Shown: in pieces, positions 1 through 8,800 of the stretch
Layout: the number at the start of each line of letters is the position of its first letter
Numbering within the stretch: the stretch's first letter is position 1
Source of the DNA: Tessaracoccus antarcticus
GTDB taxonomy: Bacteria; Actinomycetota; Actinomycetes; Propionibacteriales; Propionibacteriaceae
Length of the DNA stretch: 64,000 nucleotides
Direction: 5' to 3'
NCBI RefSeq assembly: GCF_003688855.1
Contig: NZ_REFW01000002.1
Span: forward strand, 62,001-126,000
Program-made: the position numbers and the translations under genes
Notes under the pieces: generated by a model
The model's input: the letters and a program-made list of their open reading frames with translations, nothing else
Told to the model about the DNA's origin: nothing
Databases searched by the model: none

Positions 1-119
1 TGGCCCGGGCCCGTGCGGCCTCGCACGGTCTGGCCGCACAGATGTCGTGGGACGTCGTGGGTCAAAGGACGGCCCGGATGCTGGAGCTGTCCACGGACCG
101 CGGGATGGTCACTGCGTGA
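1..119 (+). CDS. Glycosyltransferase, C-terminal end only
   Basis: Only the last 38 or so codons are present; the reading frame enters at base 3 and stops with TGA at 117-119. The visible peptide (ARARAASHGLAAQMSWDVVG, then QRTARMLEL) resembles the terminal helix of GT-B fold family 4 glycosyltransferases, where a conserved SW...A..... segment closes the enzyme. The stop codon overlaps the GTG start of the next gene (GTGA at 116-119), so the two are translationally coupled. In related clusters this glycosyltransferase precedes, or is fused to, the protein encoded next. The family assignment rests on a short tail and on context. Confidence 0.55.
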   Translation, partial: ARARAASHGLAAQMSWDVVGQRTARMLELSTDRGMVTA

Positions 120-1186
120 CCCGCGGGCACGGGCGCGCGCAGTGGGATGTGCTCCTGGCGACGCGCCACCTGGACGTGCTCGTCGACGACATCGGGATCC
201 TGCAGCACGCGGATGGCTCTGCGCCCAACCTGTCGCACGGGTACTGCGTGGATGACGTGGCTCGCCTGTTGATCGTTGCCGCGGGGCTGCATCGGCGCCA
301 CCCGGAACGCGACGTGCACTGGCGGATGATGAACAGGGCACTGTCCTTCCTCATCGACGCCGAGGGCGGCGGTGTGATGCGCAATTTCATGTCGATCGAG
401 CGTCGGTGGCTTGATGAGCCACACATGGGCGACCATGTGGGCCGCACGGTGTGGGGGTTGGGCGAGCTGCTGCGGCAGTTCCCGGACGTCGACTCCCTGG
501 CCGTCCCCGCCCGCGACCTTCTGGATAGGTTGCTGCCGGCGTTGGAACGGCAGGACACCATCCACGAGTGGGCCTACTCGCTCCTGGGGTTGTCACGGTT
601 GACCCCGGCGCAGTGGGGTCCACGACACGCGGGTGTGGCGCGGGACGGTTGTCGCTTCATGCTGGAGGCCAGGTCGGGACACGACGCCGCATGGCCATGG
701 TTCGAGGACCGACTCACCTACGACAATGCCCGGCTGGCGCAGGGCCTCATCGCAATGGGCCACCGCGTGGGCAATGACGAGGCTGTCGCACTCGGCGCCG
801 AGGCGCTGGGGTGGTTCTGGGGGCTGTGTGACACAGGCGCTCACGTCGACACCATCGGCAATGGGTGGCTCCAGCGGCGGCAGGACCACACCGCTTTCAC
901 GGGGGATGAACAACCAATCGACGTCGGTGGCCTCACGGAGGCATGTGTCGAGGCATTCTTGGTGCTGCAGGACGAGACATGGGCGGCGCGGGCCACAATG
1001 GCCTTCACGTGGTTCCTCGGTGTCAATCGGCTGGGACTGGCGTTGTTTGATGTGAACAGCGGCGGCTGCAGGGATGGGCTGGGGCAAACTGCCGTCAACA
1101 ACAACCAGGGTGCCGAATCGACCCTCGCCTTCCTGCAGGCGGGGCTGGCGCTGGAAGGAGCGGGCACCACGGTGCCCGCGGTGTGA
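116..1186 (+). CDS. Glycosyltransferase-associated helical barrel protein
   Basis: Predicted 356 residues. I chose GTG 116 because it overlaps the TGA of the preceding glycosyltransferase; the frame stays open further upstream but reads through that gene in another phase. The N-terminus (LDDIGILQHADG, then HGYCVDDVARLL) and the repeated aromatic helices match proteins that occur as a C-terminal extension of, or directly behind, GT4 enzymes next to GH130 genes. The alternating helices suggest an alpha/alpha toroid like carbohydrate epimerases or glucosaminidases. Substrate and activity are unknown. Only 4 bases separate it from the GH130 gene, so the three genes form one operon, probably acting on a mannose-containing glycan. 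Confidence 0.75.
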   Translation: MTRGHGRAQWDVLLATRHLDVLVDDIGILQHADGSAPNLSHGYCVDDVARLLIVAAGLHRRHPERDVHWRMMNRALSFLIDAEGGGVMRNFMSIERRWLDEPHMGDHVGRTVWGLGELLRQFPDVDSLAVPARDLLDRLLPALERQDTIHEWAYSLLGLSRLTPAQWGPRHAGVARDGCRFMLEARSGHDAAWPWFEDRLTYDNARLAQGLIAMGHRVGNDEAVALGAEALGWFWGLCDTGAHVDTIGNGWLQRRQDHTAFTGDEQPIDVGGLTEACVEAFLVLQDETWAARATMAFTWFLGVNRLGLALFDVNSGGCRDGLGQTAVNNNQGAESTLAFLQAGLALEGAGTTVPAV

Positions 1187-1190
1187 CCAC

Positions 1191-2114
1191 ATGAGCGCTG
1201 AACTCTTGACCCGTTCCCCCCACAACCCCATCCTCACGGGTGACCAGTGGCCCTATCCCATCAACTCCGTCATGAACGCCGCGGCCACCCTGGTGGATGG
1301 GGAAACGCTGCTCCTGGTGCGGGTGGAGGACCGACGCGGCTTCTCGCACCTGACGGTGGCGCGATCCGCCGACGGGGAGACGGACTGGCGCATCGACGAG
1401 CAGCCCCTGATCGCGCCCGAGCACCACTACGAGGAGTGGGGTGTTGAGGATCCCCGCATCACGTGGCTGCCGGATGAGAACGTCTGGGTGATCGCCTACA
1501 CGGCGTTCTCACCGCGGGGCACGATGGTGGCGCTGGCGCGCACAACCGACTTCGTCACCGTGGAACGTCTGGGACCGGTGGTGATGCCAGATGACAAGAA
1601 CGCCGCGCTGCTGCCCTGCCGCGTCGACGGCGACTACCTCATGTACCACCGCCCGTCGCTCCGCAGCGAGATGCCCGGGGTGTGGTGCTCCCGTTCAACC
1701 GACCTCGAATCGTGGTCGGATGAGCGGCGGGTCATGGGCCCCCGGATGGGCAACTTCTGGGACTGCAAACGCATCGGCATGGGAACTCCGGCCATCTGGA
1801 CGGAGCACGGGTGGTTGGCGTTCTACCACGGGGTCCGCGAAGCGGTGGCAGGGGACCTGTACCGGGTGGGGGCCGTCCTTCTCGACCTCGAGGATCCGGC
1901 CATCGTGACCCACCGCACCCAGGAATGGCTACTCAGCCCACATGAGGACTATGAGCGGATCGGCGACGTCCCCGGGGTGCTGTTTCCCTGCGGCGTGGTG
2001 GTGGAAGGCGACGCTCTGCGCCTCTACTACGGCGCTGCCGACACCTGCCTGGGGGTGGCGCACGGATCTCTCGCGCAGATCACACAGCACCTGCTGGGCT
2101 GTCCACCGGAATGA
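1191..2114 (+). CDS. GH130 family glycosidase/phosphorylase
   Basis: Predicted 307 residues. Family 130 enzymes are five-bladed beta-propellers that phosphorolyse or hydrolyse beta-mannosides. Typical segments are visible: NSVMNAAATLVDG near the N-terminus, GVEDPRITWL (conserved ED and PR) around residue 85, DDKNAALLP, YLMYHRPS, and GMGTPAIWTEHGWLAFYHG. The start at ATG 1191 gives a normal N-terminus (MSAELLTRSP) four bases after the previous stop; a longer frame is open upstream but only covers the previous gene. No signal peptide is seen, so it should act in the cytoplasm. Whether it is a phosphorylase or a hydrolase depends on phosphate-binding basic residues that I cannot judge without an alignment. 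Confidence 0.88.
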   Translation: MSAELLTRSPHNPILTGDQWPYPINSVMNAAATLVDGETLLLVRVEDRRGFSHLTVARSADGETDWRIDEQPLIAPEHHYEEWGVEDPRITWLPDENVWVIAYTAFSPRGTMVALARTTDFVTVERLGPVVMPDDKNAALLPCRVDGDYLMYHRPSLRSEMPGVWCSRSTDLESWSDERRVMGPRMGNFWDCKRIGMGTPAIWTEHGWLAFYHGVREAVAGDLYRVGAVLLDLEDPAIVTHRTQEWLLSPHEDYERIGDVPGVLFPCGVVVEGDALRLYYGAADTCLGVAHGSLAQITQHLLGCPPE

Positions 2115-2132
2115 TCCGACGGTGTTGGGTGC

Positions 2133-2138
2133 CATGAT
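2133..2138 (+). promoter_or_regulatory. Possible -10 box for leaderless rarD
   Basis: CATGAT lies six bases before the GTG at 2145, the spacing expected if transcription starts on the start codon itself. It is a weaker match than the TANNNT boxes seen elsewhere in the window. Confidence 0.3.
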
Positions 2139-2144
2139 GCAGGG

Positions 2145-3053
2145 GTGAGAGCCGGAGTTGTCTACAGCGCAGCCGCCTACCTGCTGTGGTCGCTGTTTCC
2201 GCTCTATTTCACGTTGCTGGCCCGCTCCGGCCCACTGGAGATCATCGGCTACCGCGTGGTCTGTTCGCTCGTGTTCTGCGTGCTCATCCTCGCGGTGGTG
2301 GGCGGCTGGCGCGACGTGAGGGGCTTGCTGGCGCAACGTCGCACTGCTCTGATGCTGGTGGCCGCTGGGGTGTTGGTGACCGTGAACTGGACCGTGTACG
2401 TGGTGGGGGTGAACTCCGGACGCACCCTGGATGCTGCGCTGGGGTACTTCATCAACCCGTTGGTGGCCGCTGTCCTCGGCGTGGTGGTGCTGCGGGAAAC
2501 CATGAGCCGGGTGCAGTGGGTGGCGTTCGTGGTGGGTGTTGTGGCCTGCGTCGTCCTCGCCCTCGGGTACGGCAAGGTCCCCTGGATCGCGTTCGGGGTC
2601 GCCAGCACCTTCGGGGTGTACTCGCTCGTCAAGAAACAGGTGGGGGCCAAGGTGACGGCGCTCTCAGGGCTGACCGTGGAGACGGCCACCGTGGCCCCCG
2701 TGATGGTGGCCTATCTGGTGTGGCTGACCCTCTCGGGCGGCTCAACCGTGGAAGTCGCCTCCCCCTACGGCCTGCTCATGATGGCGGCCGGCCCCATCAC
2801 GGCCATCCCGCTCCTGCTGTTCGCGGCAGGTGCGCGGCGCGTCCGTCTCGTGACCCTGGGGATGATCCAGTACATCGCGCCCATCGGGCAGTTCCTTCTG
2901 GGATGGCTCGTCTTCCACGAGCCCATGCCACCGGAGCGCTGGGTCGGTTTTGCGCTCGTGTGGGTGGCCGTGGCCCTTTTTGCCGGCAGCGCATTGTGGC
3001 AATTGGCCCGCACATCAAGCAAGGTGCCTGCCCCCACAGTGGGTGAGAAGTGA
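2145..3053 (+). CDS. rarD: RarD-type EamA/DMT permease
   Basis: Predicted 302-residue inner-membrane protein with about ten hydrophobic helices in the duplicated 5+5 EamA arrangement. The N-terminal stretch YLLWSLFPLYFTLL and the following EIIGYRVVCSLVF are characteristic of RarD, the subfamily named for chloramphenicol-sensitivity genes whose physiological substrate is not settled. It starts with GTG 2145, with no convincing ribosome-binding site. It stands alone: the GH130 gene ends 30 bases upstream and the next gene is convergent behind a strong bidirectional terminator. Confidence 0.9.
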   Translation: MRAGVVYSAAAYLLWSLFPLYFTLLARSGPLEIIGYRVVCSLVFCVLILAVVGGWRDVRGLLAQRRTALMLVAAGVLVTVNWTVYVVGVNSGRTLDAALGYFINPLVAAVLGVVVLRETMSRVQWVAFVVGVVACVVLALGYGKVPWIAFGVASTFGVYSLVKKQVGAKVTALSGLTVETATVAPVMVAYLVWLTLSGGSTVEVASPYGLLMMAAGPITAIPLLLFAAGARRVRLVTLGMIQYIAPIGQFLLGWLVFHEPMPPERWVGFALVWVAVALFAGSALWQLARTSSKVPAPTVGEK

Positions 3054-3122
3054 TGGAGCGGGCAGTCCTGGGGTGACGCGATACACCCTGGGAGCTGCAA
3101 AAGTGTCGGCCACCCGTGGAAT

Positions 3123-3165
3123 GCGGCGTGCACCCCCGCCCTGATGGGGAAGGGGTGCACGCCGC
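3123..3165. terminator. Bidirectional hairpin between convergent genes
   Basis: A perfect 14-bp inverted repeat (3123-3136 with 3152-3165) separated by 15 bases lies between the ends of rarD (plus) and the secreted propeller gene (minus). There is no clear T tract on either side, but position and stem strength fit a shared terminator. Confidence 0.7.
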
Positions 3166-3186
3166 CACGGGGCGAGGGGCGGTGCG

Positions 3187-4284
3187 TCACTTACCGCGTC
3201 GGGTGATCTCCACGATGGTGCCGGGAGCCTGGGACTCCTCGTCGCCGAGTGTGGCGGCCCAGACGGACCTGCCGCACGTCTCCACTGCCACGACGCCGGG
3301 CAGTTCGAGGAACGTGGATACCTTGCCGTGGTGCACCACGGAGATCTTCCCACCGAAGAGCTCCGCCACATAGATGTCGCCGTTGGGCGCCAGCGCGAGG
3401 TTTGTGGCGCCGAGGAATCCGGTCGCCACGGTCTTCAGATGCTTGCCGTTGGCATTGAGTCGATAGACCGACCCGCGAGCCCCCAGCACCGGCGATTCAG
3501 GCCCGCCCGGCAGTGTGGTCACGTAGAGCGCGCCGTCCCGGCCCACCTCGACGTCGGTGGGCACCGACTCGAAGTTGTACGTGATCCCCACGACGCACGC
3601 AGGCAGGCCCAGCGCCCCGGCCTGCTCGGCTGTGATCTTCAGAGGCTGTGCCGGCAGGACCGCCAGAGTGCTGAGCCTGCCGCGACGGTCAACCTTCCAC
3701 ACAACGTTGGCGCCGGCATCCGCGACCACCCAACCGTCGCCGTAGGCGGCCACCGAGTAGGCATGGGAATCCACCTCACCGGTGTAGGTGACGGGCAACC
3801 CGGCTGCGGTGAGCGCATCGGTGACGCACTTGCTGGGATTCTTGACGCCGTAGTGGATCACCTTGTCGGGATTGTTCTTCACCTCGAAGGCATGCGTGTC
3901 CACGTACGTCTTGTGCCCCCGCGGCCCCCAGATGTTCAAGCCGCTCTCGGTGTTGATGAAGCTGCCGGGATCGCTCACCGTGGTCGTGAACGCCATGGTC
4001 CGCCCGTTACGGGAGAGGGCCACGCCGGAGGCGCCGGGCTGATCCTTGGCCAGCGTGGTGATGGAGCCGTGCCGTGCCACCTTTCCGATGAGGTTCAGGC
4101 CGCCGTCCGCGACGAGGATTCCCCGCGACGTGACCTCCAGGTTGAAGGGGGCGGCGAGCGCCGTCGACACGACCGTTGTGTGCAGCGTGGGTGAGTCCTT
4201 GCCGTGTGCACCGGCCATCGTCGGTGTGGCCACGAACAAACCCACTGCGGCCAGGGCCGCGACTGCGTAACGCATTTTCCTCAT
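3187..4284 (-). CDS. Secreted ScyD/ScyE-type beta-propeller protein
   Basis: Predicted 365 residues. A Sec signal peptide (KMRYAVAALAAVGLFVATPTMAGA) is followed by repeated short blades of the type GILVADGGLNLIGKV, GWVVADAGANVVWKV, GALYVTTLPGG and GDIYVAELFGGKISVV, typical of NHL/YncE-like six-bladed propellers annotated as ScyD/ScyE family. I placed the start at 4284 because GGAGG sits four bases upstream of that ATG; an upstream in-frame ATG has no such site. The protein is probably exported and soluble. The name comes from cyanobacterial scytonemin clusters, and there is no sign of that pathway here, so the function is unknown. It is a single gene, convergent with rarD. Confidence 0.8.
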   Translation of the reverse strand: MRKMRYAVAALAAVGLFVATPTMAGAHGKDSPTLHTTVVSTALAAPFNLEVTSRGILVADGGLNLIGKVARHGSITTLAKDQPGASGVALSRNGRTMAFTTTVSDPGSFINTESGLNIWGPRGHKTYVDTHAFEVKNNPDKVIHYGVKNPSKCVTDALTAAGLPVTYTGEVDSHAYSVAAYGDGWVVADAGANVVWKVDRRGRLSTLAVLPAQPLKITAEQAGALGLPACVVGITYNFESVPTDVEVGRDGALYVTTLPGGPESPVLGARGSVYRLNANGKHLKTVATGFLGATNLALAPNGDIYVAELFGGKISVVHHGKVSTFLELPGVVAVETCGRSVWAATLGDEESQAPGTIVEITRRGK

Positions 4285-4451
4285 GACGCCTCCAGAAAAG
4301 TGACGGGGCATGCGGCGTCGCAGGCGGCGCCGGAGGAGGGGGAGGCTCGGCGGGATCCTCTGGGAGGACTGGGTGCGTCGTTGCTTGCCGTGGGCTCCCA
4401 GTCTCCGCCCGACAAATATCCGGAGTCAATACTTGGAGCTGAAGAATCTGA

Positions 4452-4488
4452 GAAAAAACGGCCGGCGCGGGGATCCCGCGCCGGCCGT
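4452..4488 (-). terminator. Intrinsic terminator of lpdA-sucB
   Basis: A perfect 13-bp GC-rich stem (4458-4470 with 4476-4488, loop GGATC) is followed, read on the minus strand, by a run of six T (plus-strand AAAAAA at 4453-4458). It lies 27 bases past the sucB stop and is a textbook factor-independent terminator. Confidence 0.93.
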
Positions 4489-4514
4489 GGTATCTCGTGG
4501 TGGATGTCCGGGTG

Positions 4515-6359
4515 TTACAGGCCCAGTTCCCCGCCGAAGTCGCCCTCTTCGAGGCGAGCCTTGACGTGGCTGAGGAAACGGGCGGCGAGCGCACCGTCGA
4601 CGAGTCGATGGTCGTAGCTCATGGAGAGGTACATCATGTCGCGGACCGCGATGACGTCCTGGCCGAACTGATCCTTCACCACCACTGGGCGCTTCACCAG
4701 TGCGCCGGTGCCGAGGATGGCCACCTCGGGCTGGTTGACGATGGGCGTGTCGAACAGCGTGCCTGCTGACCCGTAGTTCGTGATGGTGAATGTGCTACCG
4801 GACAACTCGTCCGGCCCCACCTTGCTGGCGCGTGTGCGGGCAGCGAGGTCACCGATCTTCTTGGCCAGTCCGGTGAGGTTGAGATCCCCGGCGTCCTTGA
4901 TGACGGGGACGAGCAGGCCCTTCTCCGTGTCGACGGCGATGCCGATGTGCTCGCCGTCGGCGTAGGTGACGGTGCCGGCGTCGGTGTCAATACGGGCGTT
5001 GATCACGGGGAACGCCTTGAGCGCCTCGATGGCCGCCATGGTGATGAACGGCAGGTACGACAGTGATGCACCCTCGCGCTTCTTGAAGTCGTCCTTGGCC
5101 ACCGCACGGATGCGGCTGATGGCCGTGACGTCCACCTCCACGGTCGCAGTCAGCTGCGCCGACACCTGCAGGGAGTGGACCATGCGGTTGGCGATGGTCT
5201 TCCGCAGACGGCTGAGCTTCTCCGTGGTGCCGCGCACCTCCGGCTTGGCCGCGGGGGCCGGCTGCGCGGAGGGCCTGTCGGCTGCTGCCGAGGCTGCAGG
5301 CTTGGCTGCTGCCTGCTTCGCGGCTTCCTTGGCTGCCTCCCCAGCGGCGAGCACGTCCTGCTTGCGGATACGGCCGCCCACACCGGTGCCCTTCACCGAT
5401 GTGAGGTCCACATCGTGCTCGCGTGCGAGCTTGCGCACGAGCGGGGTGACGTAGGTGGCGTCCCCGTCGGCTTCGGCGGCCCGGCGGGCCACAGCCGCCC
5501 GAACGGCGGGCGACTGCTCCTGCGACGGCTTCGCAGCGGGCTTGGAGGGTGCCTTTTCCTGTGGCGCCTCGTCGGCAACCTCGGCGGGAGGCGTCTTGCT
5601 CGGCTTCACGTCTTCGGGATCTGTGCCGGCCTGCGTCGGGGCAGCCTTCGGGGTTGCCTGCTTCTGCTCGGGCTCGGCGGCGGGTTCGACCCTGGCCCCG
5701 GCGTCGGCTGCACCGACGACGGCCAGAACGGCGCCCACCTCGGCGACGTCGTCCTCCTTGAAACGGATCTCCAGGAGCGTGCCCGCGACGGGGGAGGGGA
5801 TCTCGGTGTCGACCTTGTCGGTGGAAACCTCCAGGAGAGGCTCATCGACTTCCACGGCCTCGCCCACCTCCTTGAGCCAGCGAGAAATGGTGCCCTCGGT
5901 GACGGACTCACCCAACGCGGGCAGTGTCACCTCGGTGCCGGAGCCGCCGGAGGCCGGGGTCGAGGAGTCACCCTCGACGTCGTCCGCGGCCTTCGCCAGG
6001 GCGCCGTCAGCGGCCTCCTGTGTGGCGTCCTCGGGGACTTCTTGTGCCTGTGCCTCGTCCTGCTGGGAGGAGTCCTCGGCGGAGGGGGAATCGTCGGATG
6101 AGTCCGAACCTCCCGCGTCGGCGGCGTCGCCGACGATGGCGAGGACGGCGCCGACCTCGGCGATGTCATCCTCCTCGAAGCGGATCTCGAGCAGCGTGCC
6201 CGCCACGGGTGACGGGATTTCGGTGTCGACCTTGTCGGTGGAAACTTCCAGCAGGGGTTCGTCGACCTCGACGGTTTCTCCGACGGCCTTCAACCATCGG
6301 GAGACGGTTCCTTCAGTGACGGATTCGCCCAATGCCGGCAGCGTTACTTCGGTTGACAT
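4515..6359 (-). CDS. sucB: 2-oxoacid dehydrogenase E2 acyltransferase, two lipoyl domains
   Basis: Predicted 614 residues. Order: lipoyl domain 1 (about 3-77, lipoylated Lys43 in STDKVDTE), an acidic Ala/Glu/Ser linker, lipoyl domain 2 (about 142-216, Lys182), an Ala/Pro-rich linker, a peripheral E3-binding domain (YVTPLVRKLAREHDVDL, then GGRIRKQDVL), and a C-terminal catalytic domain ending with the acyltransferase motif SMSYDHRLVDG. It transfers succinyl or acetyl groups to CoA. Actinobacterial proteins of this type are named SucB, but the M. tuberculosis orthologue DlaT serves pyruvate dehydrogenase, so the substrate is not certain from sequence. Start ATG 6359 follows AAGGAG. It lies 57 bases downstream of lpdA on the same strand. 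Confidence 0.93.
   Translation of the reverse strand: MSTEVTLPALGESVTEGTVSRWLKAVGETVEVDEPLLEVSTDKVDTEIPSPVAGTLLEIRFEEDDIAEVGAVLAIVGDAADAGGSDSSDDSPSAEDSSQQDEAQAQEVPEDATQEAADGALAKAADDVEGDSSTPASGGSGTEVTLPALGESVTEGTISRWLKEVGEAVEVDEPLLEVSTDKVDTEIPSPVAGTLLEIRFKEDDVAEVGAVLAVVGAADAGARVEPAAEPEQKQATPKAAPTQAGTDPEDVKPSKTPPAEVADEAPQEKAPSKPAAKPSQEQSPAVRAAVARRAAEADGDATYVTPLVRKLAREHDVDLTSVKGTGVGGRIRKQDVLAAGEAAKEAAKQAAAKPAASAAADRPSAQPAPAAKPEVRGTTEKLSRLRKTIANRMVHSLQVSAQLTATVEVDVTAISRIRAVAKDDFKKREGASLSYLPFITMAAIEALKAFPVINARIDTDAGTVTYADGEHIGIAVDTEKGLLVPVIKDAGDLNLTGLAKKIGDLAARTRASKVGPDELSGSTFTITNYGSAGTLFDTPIVNQPEVAILGTGALVKRPVVVKDQFGQDVIAVRDMMYLSMSYDHRLVDGALAARFLSHVKARLEEGDFGGELGL
5712..6353 (-). repeat. Tandem lipoyl-domain duplication inside sucB
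   Basis: Two copies of a 75-codon unit (6129-6353 and 5712-5936), 417 bases apart, encode nearly identical lipoyl domains that differ at only a handful of residues (for example V/I, A/E and T/A). The DNA differs more, mainly at silent positions, so the duplication is not recent but is under strong protein-level constraint or homogenisation. Confidence 0.85.
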
Positions 6360-6416
6360 GGTGACAATTGCTCCTTCGCGGACCTGGAGTGTTCTCCCCA
6401 GCAACACTATCCCCTG

Positions 6417-7820
6417 TCAGGAGTGCATGTGCAGGGGACTGCCCGCCAACTTCAGGTTCGCCTCCGCCAATGCCTCGGACAGGGTGGGGTGGGGATGGAC
6501 GATGTCGCGCAGGTCCTCGGGTGTTGCGCCCCAGCCCACCAGGAGTGCTCCCTCGGCGATGAGTTCCGCCACGTCGTCGCCGACTGCGTGAACGCCGAGG
6601 ATCTCGCCGCCACTGCGACGTATCACGCGCACCAGCCCGGTCTCTCGCTCACCCGGTGGCCGGGACATCAGCGCCCGACCATTGCCGCGCAGCGGGTAGT
6701 CCGCCACCTCGACGGGTCCCTCCGCCTCGGCCTGCGTCGTGGTGAGACCCACCGAGGCCACCTGCGGATGCGAGTAGGTGATGCGGGCGATGTCGCTGTC
6801 GGCACACAGGGTGGTGCGGGACGAATGCTTGCCCTGGGTGTGGGCGATGTGTTCGGCCAGGAACAGGCCGTGCGCGTAGCCGCGGTGGGCGAGCTGCGGT
6901 CCCCGGACGACGTCGCCGGCGGCATAGACGCCCTTGACGCTCGTGCGCAGTGAGCTGTCCACGCTGATGTGCGCCCCGGCACGTTTCACCCCGGCCTCGT
7001 CGAGGCCGATTCCCTCCAGCATGGGTCGGCGCCCGGCCGCCACCAGCAGCACGTCCGCCTCCAGCGTGTCACCGCCCAGTTCCACGCGGACGCCGGAATC
7101 GGTGGCGTGGGCAGCTGTGATGGGACAGGACAACAAGACGTCCACGCCGCGTTTGACCAGTGCAGCCTGCAGGACTTTGGCCAGGTCAGGTTCCTCGGTG
7201 GGGAGGAGCGACGGGGTTGCCTCCACGAGTGTCACGGCCACGCCGAGGTCGGCCCACATCGACGCGAACTCCACCCCGATGACCCCGCCCCCCAGCACGA
7301 TGGCCCGCTCGGGCAGCGTCGAGCGCTGGAGTGCATCCCAGCTCGTCAGAATCCGGGTGCCGTCCACGGCAAGCCCCAGGGTGATGGGTTCCGCGCCGGT
7401 GGCGATCACGACGGCGCGGGCACGCAGCACGGACCCGTCCACGTCGATGCCCGGCCCGCGCTGGTCCGTCACCAGGGAGCCGCGGGCGTTGACCAGCTTG
7501 ATGCCGCGGGAGGCGATCAGCCCCTGGAGGCCCTTGTGCAGCTGACCCACGACGCCGGTGGCGTAGCCCAGGACGGCAGCCGCGTCGACGTCGCCCAGCG
7601 TGGCCCCGATCCCGAAGGCGGAGGCTGAGATGACGCTCTGCCTCACCTTGGCGGCCTGCAGCCAGCTCTTGGTGGGTATGCAACCGCGGTGCAGGCAGGT
7701 GCCACCCACTGGCCCCTCGTCGACCAGGGCCACGGACAGGCCCAACTGTGCGGCGCGCAGGGCGCAGGCGTAGCCGGCTGACCCGGCACCGAGGATGACG
7801 ACGTCGAATTCCTGACTCAT
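6417..7820 (-). CDS. lpdA: Dihydrolipoyl dehydrogenase (E3)
   Basis: Predicted 467 residues, normal for the family. The N-terminal FAD-binding GAGSAGYACA motif is followed by the redox-active disulfide motif GGTCLHRGCIPTKS (Cys42 and Cys47), a second Rossmann GGGVIGVEFAS for NAD, the FAD segment GVYAAGDVVRGPQLAH, and the C-terminal HPTLSEAL catalytic His/Glu region. It reoxidises dihydrolipoamide on the E2 protein encoded directly downstream. Start ATG 7820 gives MSQEFDVVILGAG; upstream in-frame codons are not protein-like. Only a weak -10-like CAGACT seven bases before the ATG hints at its promoter. Confidence 0.95.
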   Translation of the reverse strand: MSQEFDVVILGAGSAGYACALRAAQLGLSVALVDEGPVGGTCLHRGCIPTKSWLQAAKVRQSVISASAFGIGATLGDVDAAAVLGYATGVVGQLHKGLQGLIASRGIKLVNARGSLVTDQRGPGIDVDGSVLRARAVVIATGAEPITLGLAVDGTRILTSWDALQRSTLPERAIVLGGGVIGVEFASMWADLGVAVTLVEATPSLLPTEEPDLAKVLQAALVKRGVDVLLSCPITAAHATDSGVRVELGGDTLEADVLLVAAGRRPMLEGIGLDEAGVKRAGAHISVDSSLRTSVKGVYAAGDVVRGPQLAHRGYAHGLFLAEHIAHTQGKHSSRTTLCADSDIARITYSHPQVASVGLTTTQAEAEGPVEVADYPLRGNGRALMSRPPGERETGLVRVIRRSGGEILGVHAVGDDVAELIAEGALLVGWGATPEDLRDIVHPHPTLSEALAEANLKLAGSPLHMHS

Positions 7821-7991
7821 GGACGTCAGTCTGTCACGGGCGCCTCCGGGGGCCGGGCACGGTGAGTGCGCGCAACAGGGGCAATGGGCTCTGCCGCGCG
7901 CCCCGTGATGCCAAAGGTGCCTGTCAACCGCTATTCTCTTGCCCGGGTCACTCGGCCCGCACCCACGCATCCCCCCAGGAGTCCCAGCAAC

Positions 7992-8783
7992 GTGAAGCTC
8001 TTCAAGAAGGTCGGCGCGCTCACCAGCGCCAGCGCACTGGCCGGCCTCGCCGTGTTCGCCGGCGCCGTCAGCGTCGCCAACGCTGCCCCCGTCACCCTTG
8101 TCATCGCCCCCAACTACGTCGTTCCAGGCGAAAGCGTCACGGTCACCATTGATGGGTGCAGCGTCGGTTCAACCCTGGACTTGATGGAAAACGGTGAGCC
8201 CTCGCTGAGCGAGACGGTCATCGAGGGCGGTCTCCCCTGGACGGCTGAATTCGGCTACAAGGAACTCGAAGCCGGAACGGTGTATGACTTCTCCGTCACC
8301 TGCACCCCCGCCGAGGGTTCCGACGAGGCCGTCACCTCCGCCAGCGACACCGTCACCGTCTTCGGTGCGAGCTACCTCGAGGCCGAGCCGGACACGTTCC
8401 ACACCGGTGAGACCGTCAGCATCACAGCGGGCGACTTCCTGCCGGGCACTGCCGTGACCCTGGCTGTCATCCCGTCGGGCTCCGAGGTCTCCGTGTACTC
8501 GAGCGCGCTCGGAACCGCTGCCGACGACTTCTCCGTCACGGGCGACGTCGTGTTCCCCGAGGACCTCGAGTGCGGCACCTACACCGTCGAGATCACCGGC
8601 GGCGACGACTCCGTCTCCGCCGAGCTGAGCATTTGTGGGGCCACCACCCCCGAGCCCAGCCCGTCCCCGTCGGTCTCCGCCTCAGCGACCCCGACGCTCG
8701 CCCCGTCCGCCTCGCCCCAGCCGAGCGCCACGGCCTCGCCGACGCGGCCGACCAACCCCGGCCTGCCGTCCACCGGCAACTGA
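7992..8783 (+). CDS. Secreted wall-type protein ending in bare LPSTGN
   Basis: Predicted 263 residues. GTG 7992 follows AGGAG ten bases upstream. A Sec signal (KLFKKVGALTSASALAGLAV, cleavage near ANAAP) precedes Ig-like/adhesin-style beta sequence with phrases such as VVPGESVTVTIDG and DTFHTGETVSITAGDFLPG, four cysteines, and a Ser/Thr/Pro spacer (PEPSPSPSVSASATP...). The last residues are GLPSTGN followed by TGA. A sortase substrate would normally continue with a hydrophobic helix and Arg/Lys tail; neither is encoded here in any frame and a terminator follows 17 bases later. It is therefore either released from the cell or a truncated surface protein. A TATTCT box at about 7932 may be its promoter. 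Confidence 0.82.
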   Translation: MKLFKKVGALTSASALAGLAVFAGAVSVANAAPVTLVIAPNYVVPGESVTVTIDGCSVGSTLDLMENGEPSLSETVIEGGLPWTAEFGYKELEAGTVYDFSVTCTPAEGSDEAVTSASDTVTVFGASYLEAEPDTFHTGETVSITAGDFLPGTAVTLAVIPSGSEVSVYSSALGTAADDFSVTGDVVFPEDLECGTYTVEITGGDDSVSAELSICGATTPEPSPSPSVSASATPTLAPSASPQPSATASPTRPTNPGLPSTGN

Positions 8784-8800
8784 TTCCGCTACTCGCTGAC

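Noticed and set aside
47..115. Extension of the helical barrel gene to a GTG at 47.
   Set aside because: These bases encode the recognisable end of the preceding glycosyltransferase in another frame, and the GTG at 116 overlaps its stop in the pattern usual for this window.
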